A model generated the notes under the pieces. It saw only the letters and a list, made by a program, of their open reading frames with translations, did no database searches and had not been told where the DNA came from. A stretch of 64,000 nucleotides of DNA from Patiria pectinifera (lineage: Eukaryota; Echinodermata; Asteroidea; Valvatida; Asterinidae). The number at the start of each line of letters is the position of its first letter. The stretch's first letter is position 1. Below, piece by piece: positions 32,660 through 42,947 of this stretch. The stretch is taken from the NCBI GenBank assembly GCA_029964075.1, contig CM057150.1, positions 1,736,001-1,800,000 of the forward strand, given 5' to 3'. Both the position numbers and the translations under genes were made by a program.

Positions 32660-33970
32660 AACATCGAAATGTACGGAGCTTTTAAAGGGACATAGGTGAA
32701 AAAAAAAATTGAAAATTTCATCGTAACAATGAAAAATATCTTCGTTCGAACGAAAAAAATCTGCGTTCGAACGAAAAAAATCTGCGTTCGAATGAAAAAA
32801 ATCTTCGTTCGAACGAAAAAAAATCTGCGTTCGAAAGAAAAAATCTGCGTTCGAACGAAAAAAATCTGCGTTCGAACGAAAAAAATCTGCGTACTTGGGC
32901 TGCCGGCCGGAGACACAGACGCCATTGTTGACGATGTGGTTAATTTAAAATTTAATTCCAAGAATTGGTTATATTTTACACCAAAGGTGTCGTCATATAT
33001 AGATAACGGGAAAAAAAATCAAGAGTAACACTGTTTGTGTCATATTTAACACTCCGTGTTTGGCAGTGTGGAATGTACATACAGAATGTAGTATTTAGTT
33101 TGGTGCTGGATCGAAATGAAAGAAACAAATATGGGATAAGATTTAAAAAAATGGTTCTCATTAGGATTGAAACCCAGGACTCTTTGCAAGGGCCGTCACA
33201 GCCTGCACTATGAAATTAGGAAAAAATCTGTGGTAGTCCCCCTGGTCAGTGTTTTAACTGTGACAGAACTGATTGAGTGCCCCCCCCCCCAAGAAAAACA
33301 GGCCCCCCAAGTGCCCCCGCAAATTATACCCCAATTATGAAACTGGTCTTGGTTTGGAATCCCGATGATGAACAGGTGCTTTTCTCTCCCATGTTGAGTT
33401 CGATAGTGATTTGGCACCACAATATTTCTGGCCTTTCCTGCAAAATAGGGTCCTGAAAGGGTCCTGTTATTACACAAGTGTTAAAACCTTTAGCCAAACC
33501 ACGAGTACTTTAAAGTAAACAGCAATGTCAATTTGCAAAAGCTTTAGGCTTTAAAATAAATACCAATTACAAACTCACAAAAAAGTCACAGAAAACCAAT
33601 GATTTAATTTCATGTTTATAAGACCGCTTTTCTTTATTTGCGAGTCTGTAAGGCTCATGCATAAAGAAAGCCCAAACAAACACGGCTTAAGCCATAAGTA
33701 GATATACATGTACTTAATTGTTCAAAACATCTTTCGGGAAAACAACGAAAAGTTTTTTTCGTTCGAACGAAGATTTTTTTCGTTCGAACGCAGATTTTTT
33801 TCGTTCGAACGCAGATTTTTTTTCGTTCGAACGAAGATTTTTTTCATTCGAACGCAGATTTTTTTCGTTCGAACGCAGATTTTTTTCGTTCGAACGAAGA
33901 TTTTTTTCATGCTTACGATGATTTTTTCAATTTTTTTTTTCACCTATGTCCCATTAAAAGCTCCGTAGAA
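32660..33970. mobile_element. Foldback element with 21-bp TTCGAA subrepeats
   Basis: The left arm (32660-32895) and the right arm (33755-33970) are inverted copies. Each has an outer flank (GGAGCTTTTAAAGGGACATAGGTG and complement) and an inner array of a 21-bp unit containing CGTTCGAACG plus a run of A or T and ATCTGC/ATCTTC. About seven units lie in each arm. The inner 850 bp have no coding region. This architecture resembles Foldback/Galileo-type elements, whose long inverted repeats are built from subrepeats. The repetitive peptides (RTQIFFV and RTKKICV types) in all frames are by-products of the repeat. Confidence 0.72.
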
Positions 33971-34278
33971 ATGAAATAACAGAAAATAATTTATAAATGA
34001 GCAACAATAAAAACACGTTCGTTCGAACGCAGATTTTTTTCGTTCGAACGCAGATTTTTTTCGTTCGAACGCAGATTTTTTTCGTTCGAACGAAGATTTT
34101 TTTCATTCGAACGCAGATTTTTTTCGTTCGAACGCAGATTTTTTTCGTTCGAACGAAGATTTTTTTCATTCTTACGATGATTTTTTCAATTTTTTTTTTC
34201 ACCTATGTCCCTTTAAAAGCTCCGTAGAAATGAAATAACAGAAAATAATTTATAAATGAGCAACAATAAAAACACGAA
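33971..34278. repeat. Tandem copy of the foldback right arm
   Basis: The right arm and its outer flank (33756-34016) are repeated once more in direct orientation at 34017-34277, including the GAGCAACAATAAAAACACG end word. The two copies differ by few bases, suggesting a recent duplication of about 261 bp. Confidence 0.75.
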
Positions 34279-34339
34279 CTCAAAATATTACGTTGCTTTA
34301 ATTCTGCAAGCTAACAGGAACATTATGGGATACTTACCC

Positions 34340-34462
34340 AAGTAGTCGGTTACCTGGGTCAGGCTTGAGTAAGCGCGAGAAGTCACGTTAGAGGTAAATC
34401 GAACGCTGTTGCGCTTGCACGAGTTAGCGCGGGGGAAGTAATCGAACGCACTCATTGAGTTG
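34340..34462. repeat. Direct repeat, right copy
   Basis: This is the partner of 32340-32456, with about 85-90% identity by eye. It lies just outside the foldback block. Confidence 0.75.
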
Positions 34463-34719
34463 TTTCGTACCCGCGTGCATGCGTTCTCGTATTCACCAGT
34501 GGTGAACTGGAGGTGGAATTTTCTCCTGAAATTCATGACTTCGCGTGCGCATGTCTAAAAACGCCCTCACGACGTGATTGGAAACATTGTATACGGCACA
34601 AAATTAAACATTATTTGGAAAATTAATGTTAACTGTCAAGATGGATTTTGTTTACTGTTCCAGGAGTGGAATGGTTGCACAATGATTTCACTTTACTGTG
34701 TCCGATTATTCATTTAAAC

Positions 34720-35413
34720 TGAAGAAAGGCTCTGTTACCCATCAAATGTGATTGATCCTCGTTTACACACCAAATAAGATTAAAACGTATAAATACATGT
34801 ACATGTTTATTAAATTCAAAATTATGAGGGATGGGCTGCCTTTTCATTCCTGTGACATGTATTAGTTTCTTTATCGAACTTTTTTCTGGAGTAACTAGTT
34901 GCTCCTTTTTTAGGCCTTTTACCACCTCTCTGACGCAAAAGATATTTTTTTCTACAGTCGTTGATTCTCCTGCCGGAGTTATCTGTTTTCCTGTTCAAGC
35001 TTGGATAACCTTCCTGCTACTGCCGGGGGTAGATCCATTTCTGGTGGTAGACTGTATGCATGCTCTATCGCTGTTTGTTTTGCCGATACAGCCTGCACTG
35101 AAGCAATATCTTCGACGGGGGCTTGGGTCGGTTCTTTCCTTGCCGTGGGCAGCTTTTCTCTCTCGTGCTGAAGTCCACACGCGAGACTGTAATAGTTACA
35201 GGCTTCAAATGAGTCGGGTAGTTTTCAAAGATTGACGGTACAGCATCGTCACGCAGACGCGTTCTCCCCCATTCCACCTGGAAGCACTCTGCAGGGAAAT
35301 GATTGCTGCACGGACGATCGTGCTTTGTTGCATTCCATTTGCTGCCATTTGGATTATTTTTCTAAATCAGCTGCAGCCGAACTTTCAATCTCTTAGGATT
35401 GCCGTGGGAGAAC
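34720..35413 (-). pseudogene. THAP-domain protein exon, interrupted
   Basis: On the minus strand, a splice acceptor (TTTATTTCCCAG) ends at 35414. The exon then reads most of a THAP zinc-finger domain: NPKRLKV at the start, a tryptophan block (GSKWNATKHDRPCSNHF, about 35290-35345) and the AVPSIF signature (about 35235-35255). The first cysteines must lie in an upstream exon. A stop codon interrupts the domain near 35363, and another ends the frame near 35065. A second open part in a shifted frame continues to about 34720. THAP domains bind DNA in host factors and P-element-like transposases. Either origin is possible. Confidence 0.55.
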
Positions 35414-37435
35414 CTGGGAAATAAAAATAATAAGCCTCAATTGGATGACTTTTGTAGTTTCAGGAAAAATGCACACAGTTTTTGGTAGGACTTTTAGCCT
35501 GAAGGTTAACAGTTTTATCCTTTAAGCCACATGCTTTTTGTGTTCTAAAAAAAAAATGAGGTGGGAGATGTCCAGATGCACTAGGCACTACAGATCAAAC
35601 AGCATCATATCTTTACAAATCAACACTTTCTAAGTCTAAAAGGTACTGACGTTCCAACTCCCCAAAATTTCAAGTTTTGTTGAATCTTAAAATGTTTTCG
35701 TATAGTTTAGAACACATAATTAGTGAACAGATTTGTAGTAAGTTTTTCTTAACATTGGACAAATTAAAATAAATTCATATGCGATAAATATTGAACACCT
35801 TCATGTTTGAAGAAAAATGAGCTCGATGTTTTACTTTTCAGTGGAAATGTTAAATCTGGGCTGAAAATGCATAACATAGCTATAAAACAATTGTATTTGT
35901 AGCCCTAATTTTAGCCCTAAGCTACAAGTTTAGGCAAGCATGCCCAGAAAAATACAACTTCTACAGAATAGAAAAGCTGGCAGTTTAAAAAAAATGAACG
36001 TGTTCGTTGATTTGAAAGCATATTTCTACCCTTATACCGGCTTCTCCCTTCTTATAATATGACGGATTATCACAGACGCCGTAAAATTGTTTCCATGAAG
36101 TGCAAACATCATTGATGTATTAAAAGTAGGAGAAAGGTGCATTTTCTTTAATCACCTACATCCCACAACTTAAGTGACCCCTCATCCTTATTTACCGCGG
36201 ACTATTACTTTAAAGCAGTAGAGGGGAGGGTGACTTTAGGGCAGAAATAATTGTTAGTCGACGTTAAAGACTACCACGGTCTATCTTAACTTTTTTAACA
36301 ATATCAAGATTTTAAGTAGGCCCTACGCACGGCGGTTATTCTGGGGATCCTTTGGATCACCCATGGGGGGATTTTTAGCCCATTATTGAGTTAATTTTTT
36401 AAAACCTGCCTTGTTCGGAATACAGTCTCAACAGATATATTCTTTATATTAAGTTACTCCCACATGATAAGTTAACTTCTTCAGAGACTGTCCTCCAGGA
36501 CCCTTTCTCCGTCTTCTGCTGTTGTACATTATTATGTGTTCTACTCTCACTAGTGGGATAACTAATATTTTTTTGAATATTGCCGCTTTTAAGGATATCC
36601 ACAAAGTTAACATGTGGTGAGTTCTGTTTCTGTGAAAATTGAAAAGTTGAAGTAATTTTAATAGGATAAAGTAATTATGTGTACAGGAGATTTATTAGGT
36701 TTCGGAGCTCTGACATGTTTTCTTTGTATTGCTACAATTGAAAATGTTTGCAGATGAACATGAAGCCTGTTATCTTGAAAATACATGTAGAGCCATACTA
36801 GCCAAACTAACTGTCATTAGTAAACACATCTTTCGAGGTTTAGAGGTAGACTTTAACACGAATTCCGGTACGGTAAAAATTGAAGGGTTGTAGGCGGAGG
36901 ATGCATGGATGCATCCAACTGGAAGTCCAATACCAAGGCAACAATACCTGGCAGGAGTGTGGAGATTGCATTGAGTCTGATCAGACAATGACCCTTTATG
37001 GTGTGCGTCATTACAGAAGCGACGTAAAGGAGCTGTATGGGACATTGAAGCCGTCGGCGCCAAATTGTGCATTGATAATTTGAGTAGTGAACCAGATAGA
37101 GGTATACAAGTGATCCCTTAATGTCTATAGTCAGGTTAATTTATGCTGTAAACTGAGGACACCCCTTTTGCTGTTTTTGTTCTGAGCCCTACGTTAGCAT
37201 CATGATTATTATGCAAACATTACTCACAAAATGTGCACGTACATGTTTTTATTAGGTCTGCACAATTCATGGGAAGCTCAAGATCAGAGTGTTTTTTTAA
37301 GGCCGTTTAGAAATAATTGTGTTTGAAATTAAATATACTGAAGTTATCCCTCGGTGTTCAAAATCTTTATAAAGTATAGCGTAAAAGTCGTTTTTGTTTT
37401 TGCAGAGCAGTTTCGGATCCAGGACGTTTTGCAGG
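35414..37435. other. Non-coding stretch, no gene seen
   Basis: AT-rich sequence without a recognised domain. The short open frame at 36880-37083 has no recognisable features. Confidence 0.45.
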
Positions 37436-38926
37436 GGGGGGGGGTTCCATCAGCAAATCATTGCTGAAATGTAGACTGGCTTTTTTTGTCCAGCCCCGTA
37501 AATTAATATGTGTGTGGGGGAGGGGGCTCGTACCATACTTCTACTTTCAATGGGGGCGTTATTCAAATTCGACGATTTTTAACACTATATTATACAATAG
37601 TGTACAAATTCCCCGACCGAGCAGGATCTGTCCGTGTTTTCTGCACAGGCGGACATTACTACAAGTATAATTTTTTGACGGGTGTCAGAGCGGGGGCCGG
37701 GGGGGGAGGGCGCATACCTATGTTCCCCAATACCAATGTTCCCCAATAACGATGCTCCCCCAAATCCCTACCCTATAACCCTAGCCCTAACCCTAACCCT
37801 AATCCTATTTGATTTCGGGGAACATCGGTAGTGGGGAACATTGGTAGTGGGGAACATCGAGTAGACCCGGGGGAGGGGGTTCGCATGAGTAGGAGAGGGG
37901 CAGGTACCAGACCAAAAAAACCACTCTCCCACCAGACAAAACTCCTAGGGAGGGGGAGGGTACGTCGCCAAAAACCGGCCCCAAATATGTTTGTCTCTGA
38001 GTTGTTATATTATAAGTGAAGGGTACGGCGCCAAAACCCAATTATCTCCCTGTCTTGAAGATCTCTCTGTCTAGGTACCGAATCAAAACCCTTACTCTCC
38101 TCCCACTTATAAACAGCGCCCTCTAAAAATATTTCCTTTTGTAAATATTAACCAGCACCCTCTATAATATAAAAAAGAGTCCGACGTTAAAAATATAATT
38201 AGACAAAACAGAAATCATATTTACATTAAATTCATTAAACAAAAATTACGCTACTCCGATACACTTGGGGGTAGGGTTATTTACATTATAAACTCTATAC
38301 ACAATAATAATTAAAAGCAGACAATATGATCAAATGTCTTTTCAAAGTCTCTCAACCAGCAGAACAGTCAATACATACGCCAGTAGATCATGGCAGTTGC
38401 ACAGCATGTAAACATACATTTTGACGATGCAAGATGCTATAGTCCTATGTTGGCGTGTCTGTATGAACGCTTATTGACGAGGCAGTTGCTATTCTTCGGG
38501 GAACCAACTTGATTGTTTTTTTTTCTTGACGACAATGGCATCACTACATCAGTATTGTGTAGGGTTCACAACAGACGATTACTTGTCAACTTGTGATGTC
38601 AGTATTTGTTGATTGCTGATGGCCAGATTGACTTTTGTTGACAAGTTAAAGTTCTCTTTGTGACTTGGCGTTTCTGTCATGTATACCAGGCTGTCAGTAG
38701 ATATTGGTCCTGTTGGCGTGCCCGTATACCAGACTGTATACCATGGATAAAGATTTAGTAATATAGATGGATACCTAGACTGGCTCCCCCGGGCCGGACG
38801 CCAGTTGATTGTTTTATCCTGACGTCACTGCTTTGTGTTAGGTTGACTGATGTATTTGACGATTGCTGGTGGCTAGACTCACTTTTGTTGACATGGTTCC
38901 GTGACAAAGTCAGATGCCTTTGTTCA
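37436..38926. other. G-rich and low-complexity stretch
   Basis: It contains poly-G runs (37435, 37700, 37870, 37950), the telomere-like hairpin described separately, and AT-rich sequence. No gene is seen. Confidence 0.45.
37721..37859. repeat. Telomere-like CCCTAA tract inside an inverted repeat
   Basis: CCCTAA-type units (37766-37805, four to five, with variants) sit between two inverted blocks. The left is made of TGTTCCCCAATACCAATG units (37721-37760); the right is made of GGGGAACATCGGTAGT units (37817-37859). It is an interstitial tract too short to be a telomere. Confidence 0.7.
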
Positions 38927-39094
38927 TCAGGTACAGATCCACGAAGCGTAATAAATTGAAATGTGTTTATCAGGTACAGATCCACGAAGCGTAATAAATT
39001 GAAATTTGTTTATCAAGTACAGATCCACGAAGCGTAATAAATTGAAATTTGTTTATCAGGTACAGATCCACGAAGCGTAATAAATTGAAATTTT
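38927..39094. repeat. 43-bp tandem repeat, about 4 copies
   Basis: The unit TCAGGTACAGATCCACGAAG...TTGAAATTTGTTTA recurs at 38927, 38970, 39013 and 39056 with almost no variation. Confidence 0.92.
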
Positions 39095-39419
39095 GCACTC
39101 TGTTGTTACACTCGTGGGAATCTTTAGGTGCATATTGTCTGCTGGAATCAGTCAATAAGGACTGTTTATAGTCTCTTTAAGCGGTAAATAAAAAACCCAA
39201 ATGGTTTGGTATGGCATAGAGCAATGAACAGATATGGATATATGGGCATCGATGCGGCAAATTAAACAAAAAAGTTTGAATTCGGCATAGACTGGACTTT
39301 TTCTGCATAAAAAGTAAGCGCTCTCTTTTTTAGCGACCGTCACCCAACTGAAAAAAATCATACAAAATTAAATTTCTACAAAAGAAAATTCTAACGAGCT
39401 TATGCCAACACAAATATTT

Positions 39420-40070
39420 AAACCGTAGTTTGCTGCCAAACATAAGCGACATGTGGGTCTACTAACATTATCCTAATTTCATTTCTAAGATTGTTAATTG
39501 TTTTGAATGGCACTCCTAATTTGTCAAACAAAAGGTATTTTTAAAATAAATTTGATATAAGACGTATTTTGTTGGCATAAGATCGTTGAATACCTACATT
39601 TTGTTTAAGCCACTCCTCCCAAGATTTTACTAGCTTTTCACGACTGTGAAGGTAATGAACAGCATCAGAACTTCCCATACTCGATATAAATACCGATTAA
39701 AGAAGCCTGACGCTGGCCAATCCCCTCATAGCCAGAAACTAGATGTTGAACAGCTTCCATTAGGGTCTTTATACTAGCTAAGTTTCTTACTAAAGGGAAG
39801 CTGTTCGGCTGAGAGGAATGTTGTACCTTACTCAGCAGATGCATGTGTAGGTCATCGCTGGTAAGTTTTGATTTTGTTTTAGTTTTACCCAAAAGAGACT
39901 TTATATTTCCTCGCGGTTTTATCGGTATGATTTGATCAGGTGGGCCATTTAGTTTTAAATCACCAAGAAATGTCAACATTTCTTGGTAATATTTTTCATG
40001 TGATTCTATCATTTCTCAATCATCTCGACTCCAGTTATAAAATCCATTGGTTCATCATTATTTTCCATGG
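39420..40070 (-). CDS. Unrecognised protein, probably mobile-element derived
   Basis: On the minus strand, 40012-39665 encodes 115 residues without stop, starting MIESHEKYYQEML. A frameshift near 39660 leads into a further open part with LVKSWEEWLKQNVGI (about 39575-39620) and a charged C-terminus ending near 39420. A short in-frame ATG start (MENNDEPMDF) lies at 40070 in another frame. The SWEEWLKQNVGIxxSYA-type segment looks helical, perhaps a DNA-binding fold. I do not recognise the family. It lies about 0.8 kb left of the first Polinton gene, so it may be an accessory gene of that element or independent. Confidence 0.4.
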
Positions 40071-40087
40071 TTGCTAAAAAAAGAAAT

Positions 40088-40457
40088 CGCTTAGGCAAAA
40101 AAAAAAAGTCTCCGGTTTCTGGTATGCGCGCGCGTCGCCGTAGCCATGCGCGTCGGCAAAATGAAAAGTTTTTTTTTCAATACAAGATGATGTTTCAAAA
40201 CCGCCAAACTCACTGGTTTGACTGGAATTCTGCTGCTGCACAATTTTAACGTGTTTTTAGATGAGGTTATGATCGAGAATAAGATTTATGTGGCCTCTCT
40301 GGATTCCCATATATTTGCACTAAGTTTAGTCGGGCACCATTTGCAGTCATCAGCCGACATTTGAAGCAAAAAAAAAAAAAAAAACAGGTAAATCGCCGCA
40401 CCACTTTTTGGGCAAGCTCCATACCAGAAACCGGAGACTTTTTTTTTTGGCCTTACC
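40088..40457. mobile_element. MITE-like element with about 33-bp inverted ends
   Basis: AGGC, a poly-A run, then GTCTCCGGTTTCTGGTATG at about 40090-40125 are mirrored by the complement at 40418-40457. The interior of about 300 bp has no coding region. Confidence 0.6.
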
Positions 40458-40564
40458 TTGTAGAATCGGTGTAAAATGCTATACACACAGTAGCCCCAAA
40501 ACACGTCCGGTTCTGACTGCGGTCAATGTTATATGTGAAAGCGTATATGGGCGGCGCCTGAAAC

Positions 40565-40712
40565 GAACTAGTTTTGGAAACAACAATAGCGAGACAGATT
40601 GAAATTTTGCAGTCGCTGCATGGTAGGCGGTTTATTGACTTTGCTCTTGGAAACAACAATAGCATTTTTGTGCAGTTGCTGCATGGTAGGTGGTTTATTG
40701 ACTTTGCTCCGT
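40565..40712. repeat. Tandem duplication of about 70 bp
   Basis: The unit TTGGAAACAACAATAGC...GCATGGTAGGCGGTTTATTG is present twice in a row, with small differences. Confidence 0.8.
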
Positions 40713-40877
40713 GCAAGTCATCAAGGTCGATATTTTCATAGAGCTAGGACCCATATGTTTAGTGAGCCAAATTTGTCAAATCACTCAAGGTTTTCTGTGT
40801 GAAATAGACTGCTTACAAGCTGCATGTGTACGGAACCTTGAGGCACACTAAAAATAATTAAAAAAATACCCAGAGCC

Positions 40878-41214
40878 GATCTGATAAAACATAAAACAGA
40901 TCAATGCGATCACAAGATTTTCATCGAATATGGATTCCTAATTTGTAAAACCTGCGGCGAAATAATCTCACGTTACTTTGATTTTTCGGCAGAGGAGAAT
41001 GTATCAATTGGTCTGTTGTAAAGAAGAATCAAAAGAAAATCTCAAGAAGTTGCTTTTAGACGTGTCTCCAGAGCAAGACTCAGAAGACGTCCAAGAAACG
41101 ATCAATAAATATAACGAGCTCGTTCATTACAAAACATTGAGGGGAAACGGATGCGTCAAAAGATCATTAATAAGAGCGTGTTATCATCACGCTCTTATTA
41201 ATTATTTAAAGTGA
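40878..41214 (+). pseudogene. Putative zinc-ribbon protein at the left side of the Polinton
   Basis: The reading from about 40878 has a CDHKIF segment and then LICKTCGEII, which together look like a zinc ribbon (C-x-H ... C-x2-C, about 40905-40970). A frameshift near 40980-40990 leads into a charged, helical-looking C-terminus (RRMYQLVCCKEES to the stop at 41214). It is the leftmost gene I can tie to the Polinton block and is oriented like the integrase. Zinc ribbons occur in transcription factors of large DNA viruses, but I cannot assign this one. Confidence 0.4.
41167..41201. repeat. Perfect hairpin, 14-bp arms
   Basis: TTAATAAGAGCGTG and its complement surround a 7-base loop, inside the 3' end of the zinc-ribbon reading frame. 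Confidence 0.85.
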
Positions 41215-41429
41215 TACAAAATCAATTTGATAAAGCCTTAAAAAGATACAATGACCACTACAATGAAGGTGGGGCCGTCGATACCGCCCGTATAGGTGAT
41301 ATAGGGGGTATTTAAGTATAACTCGGTGAATTGCTTTCATAATATTTATTTACCGAGAATTCGAACTTATACGTTTTTCGATAAGAATTTTTTTTCTTTT
41401 GTCAGCTGTTCGTCTACCCGTTTTTTAAC

Positions 41430-41828
41430 TTCTTCTTTTTTAAGTCTGAATCGTTTTTATTTTTTGAGCTGGTCTTTGTTCTAATTTTCTGCTTAAGCTC
41501 GTTAAATTTTGCGTAATCAATAAAAACTGTCTCGTAATCAATAAAAACTCTTCGTGCAATATATCTCCGTCGTTGATGGCTTGGGACACGTATTCTTCAA
41601 TCGTGTTAAGTTTGGAGTCCGCTAATATTTTAATCTGGTCGTGCTTTTTCAGCTTGGCGGATAATATCTAAGCAGAATGTCTACACCAAATGCGCCTATA
41701 AACGTTCCTTCTAGCACCAATCCAACGGGGGCTGATACGATTCCCAAGAGAGCGGGAATACTGACAGCCCCCGCTATAGCTCCCGATCCTTCAACTCCTA
41801 GCTCTTCGTAGTTAATCGTGTCGATCAT
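41430..41828 (-). pseudogene. Polinton accessory membrane-like protein
   Basis: The minus-strand ATG is at 41828 (MIDTINYEELGVEGSG). A hydrophobic glycine/alanine-rich stretch follows (AGAVSIPALLGIVSAPVG, about 41715-41780), then, after a frameshift near 41665, a hydrophilic part with KHDQIKILADSKLNTIEEYVSQAI (about 41575-41650) and a basic C-terminus. This combination recurs in proteins beside Polintons of invertebrates, from memory. The function is unknown. A small duplication (CTCGTAATCAATAAAAACT, around 41513-41550) lies in its 3' part. Confidence 0.5.
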
Positions 41829-42023
41829 TCTCTTTATTTTTTTTATGAGTGCGCTCTTGGTGGTCTCTCTCTTTTAAGATTAGAGATCAAATCTCTTCAA
41901 TCTTTTAAAATCTGTACACTTTTGTTTCTTCGTTACTATTTAATCTAAGTACATCTCAAGAAATATCGGGGTATAATGACTTATTATCTATACTCATGTT
42001 AGTAATATAAAACGATTTTAAAA

Positions 42024-42641
42024 TTAAAAGATTTCTAACTCGATAATGATACCCGCACCCTTATTGTTGAATACCTGTCCTTTTTCACCGCTGATTGAAA
42101 ATGTCAGTTTGTCGATTATACCGTGTTTAAGTTTTTTAAAACCCTCGACCCTATCAGGCTCAGGTTCGCGCGTACCCACGGGTACGATTTTTAAAATGTC
42201 AGAAGGACGACAATTAAAAAGGTTTTCACTCGTACTTAATTGCGGGCAGCGAATAAACAAAAATTTAAACGGATTAACGTCGTAAGACCCCGTATACACC
42301 ACTTTGGGTACCAGTCTTCCTTTGGGTGAATTGAGTAATCGAGATACTTCTCTGTTCAAGCGCAATTTGAGATTTACGTCGGTTATCACCAACGTCACCT
42401 TTTTAGATTCTCTAAATATTCGAAAACTTACCCCAGGTATAGAATTTAAAATGCAGTCGAACCAATCGACGTCGTACCACCCTGGTGGTATGATGACCGA
42501 ACCGATACTTCCGAGTGGTAACGACTCTAAATGACTCGGAGGAATAAAATCTAAATCATCACCCGTCACGATAAGACTTCCTTTTATAATCACCCCTGCT
42601 TCTCTACCATCTCTCAACTCAGTCAACTCGCTCGTACCCAT
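42024..42641 (-). CDS. Polinton-associated protein, possibly structural (205 residues)
   Basis: An uninterrupted frame from ATG at 42641 to 42024 encodes MGTSELTELRDGREAG and onward. It is rich in predicted beta-strand segments with hydrophobic/proline turns (SIGSVIIPPGWYDVDWF, KFLFIRCPQLST, LTFSISGEKG) and ends LEIF. The C-terminal half (PQLSTSENLFNCRPSDIL...) looks like a beta-rich capsid or penton-like fold, but I cannot confirm it. It is one of few Polinton genes here without a frameshift. Its neighbours are other minus-strand small genes. Confidence 0.55.
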   Translation of the reverse strand: MGTSELTELRDGREAGVIIKGSLIVTGDDLDFIPPSHLESLPLGSIGSVIIPPGWYDVDWFDCILNSIPGVSFRIFRESKKVTLVITDVNLKLRLNREVSRLLNSPKGRLVPKVVYTGSYDVNPFKFLFIRCPQLSTSENLFNCRPSDILKIVPVGTREPEPDRVEGFKKLKHGIIDKLTFSISGEKGQVFNNKGAGIIIELEIF

Positions 42642-42718
42642 TTCTCCTTCATTAAACTATAAAGCCAGTTCCTCATCTTCAAAGATTTTTCTTTCTCTAA
42701 CAAATAATATTCTTCTAC

Positions 42719-42845
42719 AAATTAAAGTGGCCTGACGTTGCGAACTTAGCAAGTTCTTCTTCAGAGGCTAAAACAGAAATCAGATTTCTGTTTTAGCCTC
42801 TGAAGAAGAACTTGCTAAGTTCGCAACGTCAGGCCACATTAATTT
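42719..42845. repeat. Near-perfect palindrome with hammerhead-like motifs
   Basis: Arms of more than 50 bp meet at a single-base loop at 42782, with one mismatch near the base of the stem. On the plus strand, 42796-42834 has the order expected for a type I hammerhead: stem I GCCT/AGGC, core CTGAAGA (42800-42806), stem II GAACTT/AAGTTC with loop GCT, then GCAAC and GTC. The complement carries the same order on the minus strand. The A13 position is C rather than A, so activity is doubtful. Confidence 0.8.
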
Positions 42846-42947
42846 TTAGATTTATACATTTCAGGTCCATCCAGTCAGTAAGCAGTTTGCAGCAGTCTTA
42901 CTTTTTTTCAAATAATATTCTTATTAAAGATTGAAGCGTATTAGGTT

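Noticed and set aside
32632..34227. Long open frames encoding RTQIFFV- and RTKKICV-type repeats
   Set aside because: They follow from a 21-bp repeat unit (a multiple of three) that stays open in several frames on both strands. They are not genes.
35065..35235. Plus-strand hydrophobic open frame (34831-35235)
   Set aside because: It is antisense to the THAP-type reading and has no features of its own beyond hydrophobicity.
36880..37083. 67-residue cysteine-containing open frame
   Set aside because: No signal peptide, domain or splice signal supports it, and both strands are open.
37766..37805. Chromosome end
   Set aside because: Only four to five imperfect CCCTAA units, with unique sequence on both sides.
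38927..39094. Possible CRISPR array
   Set aside because: The 43-bp units follow each other without spacers and the genome is eukaryotic. It is a plain tandem repeat.
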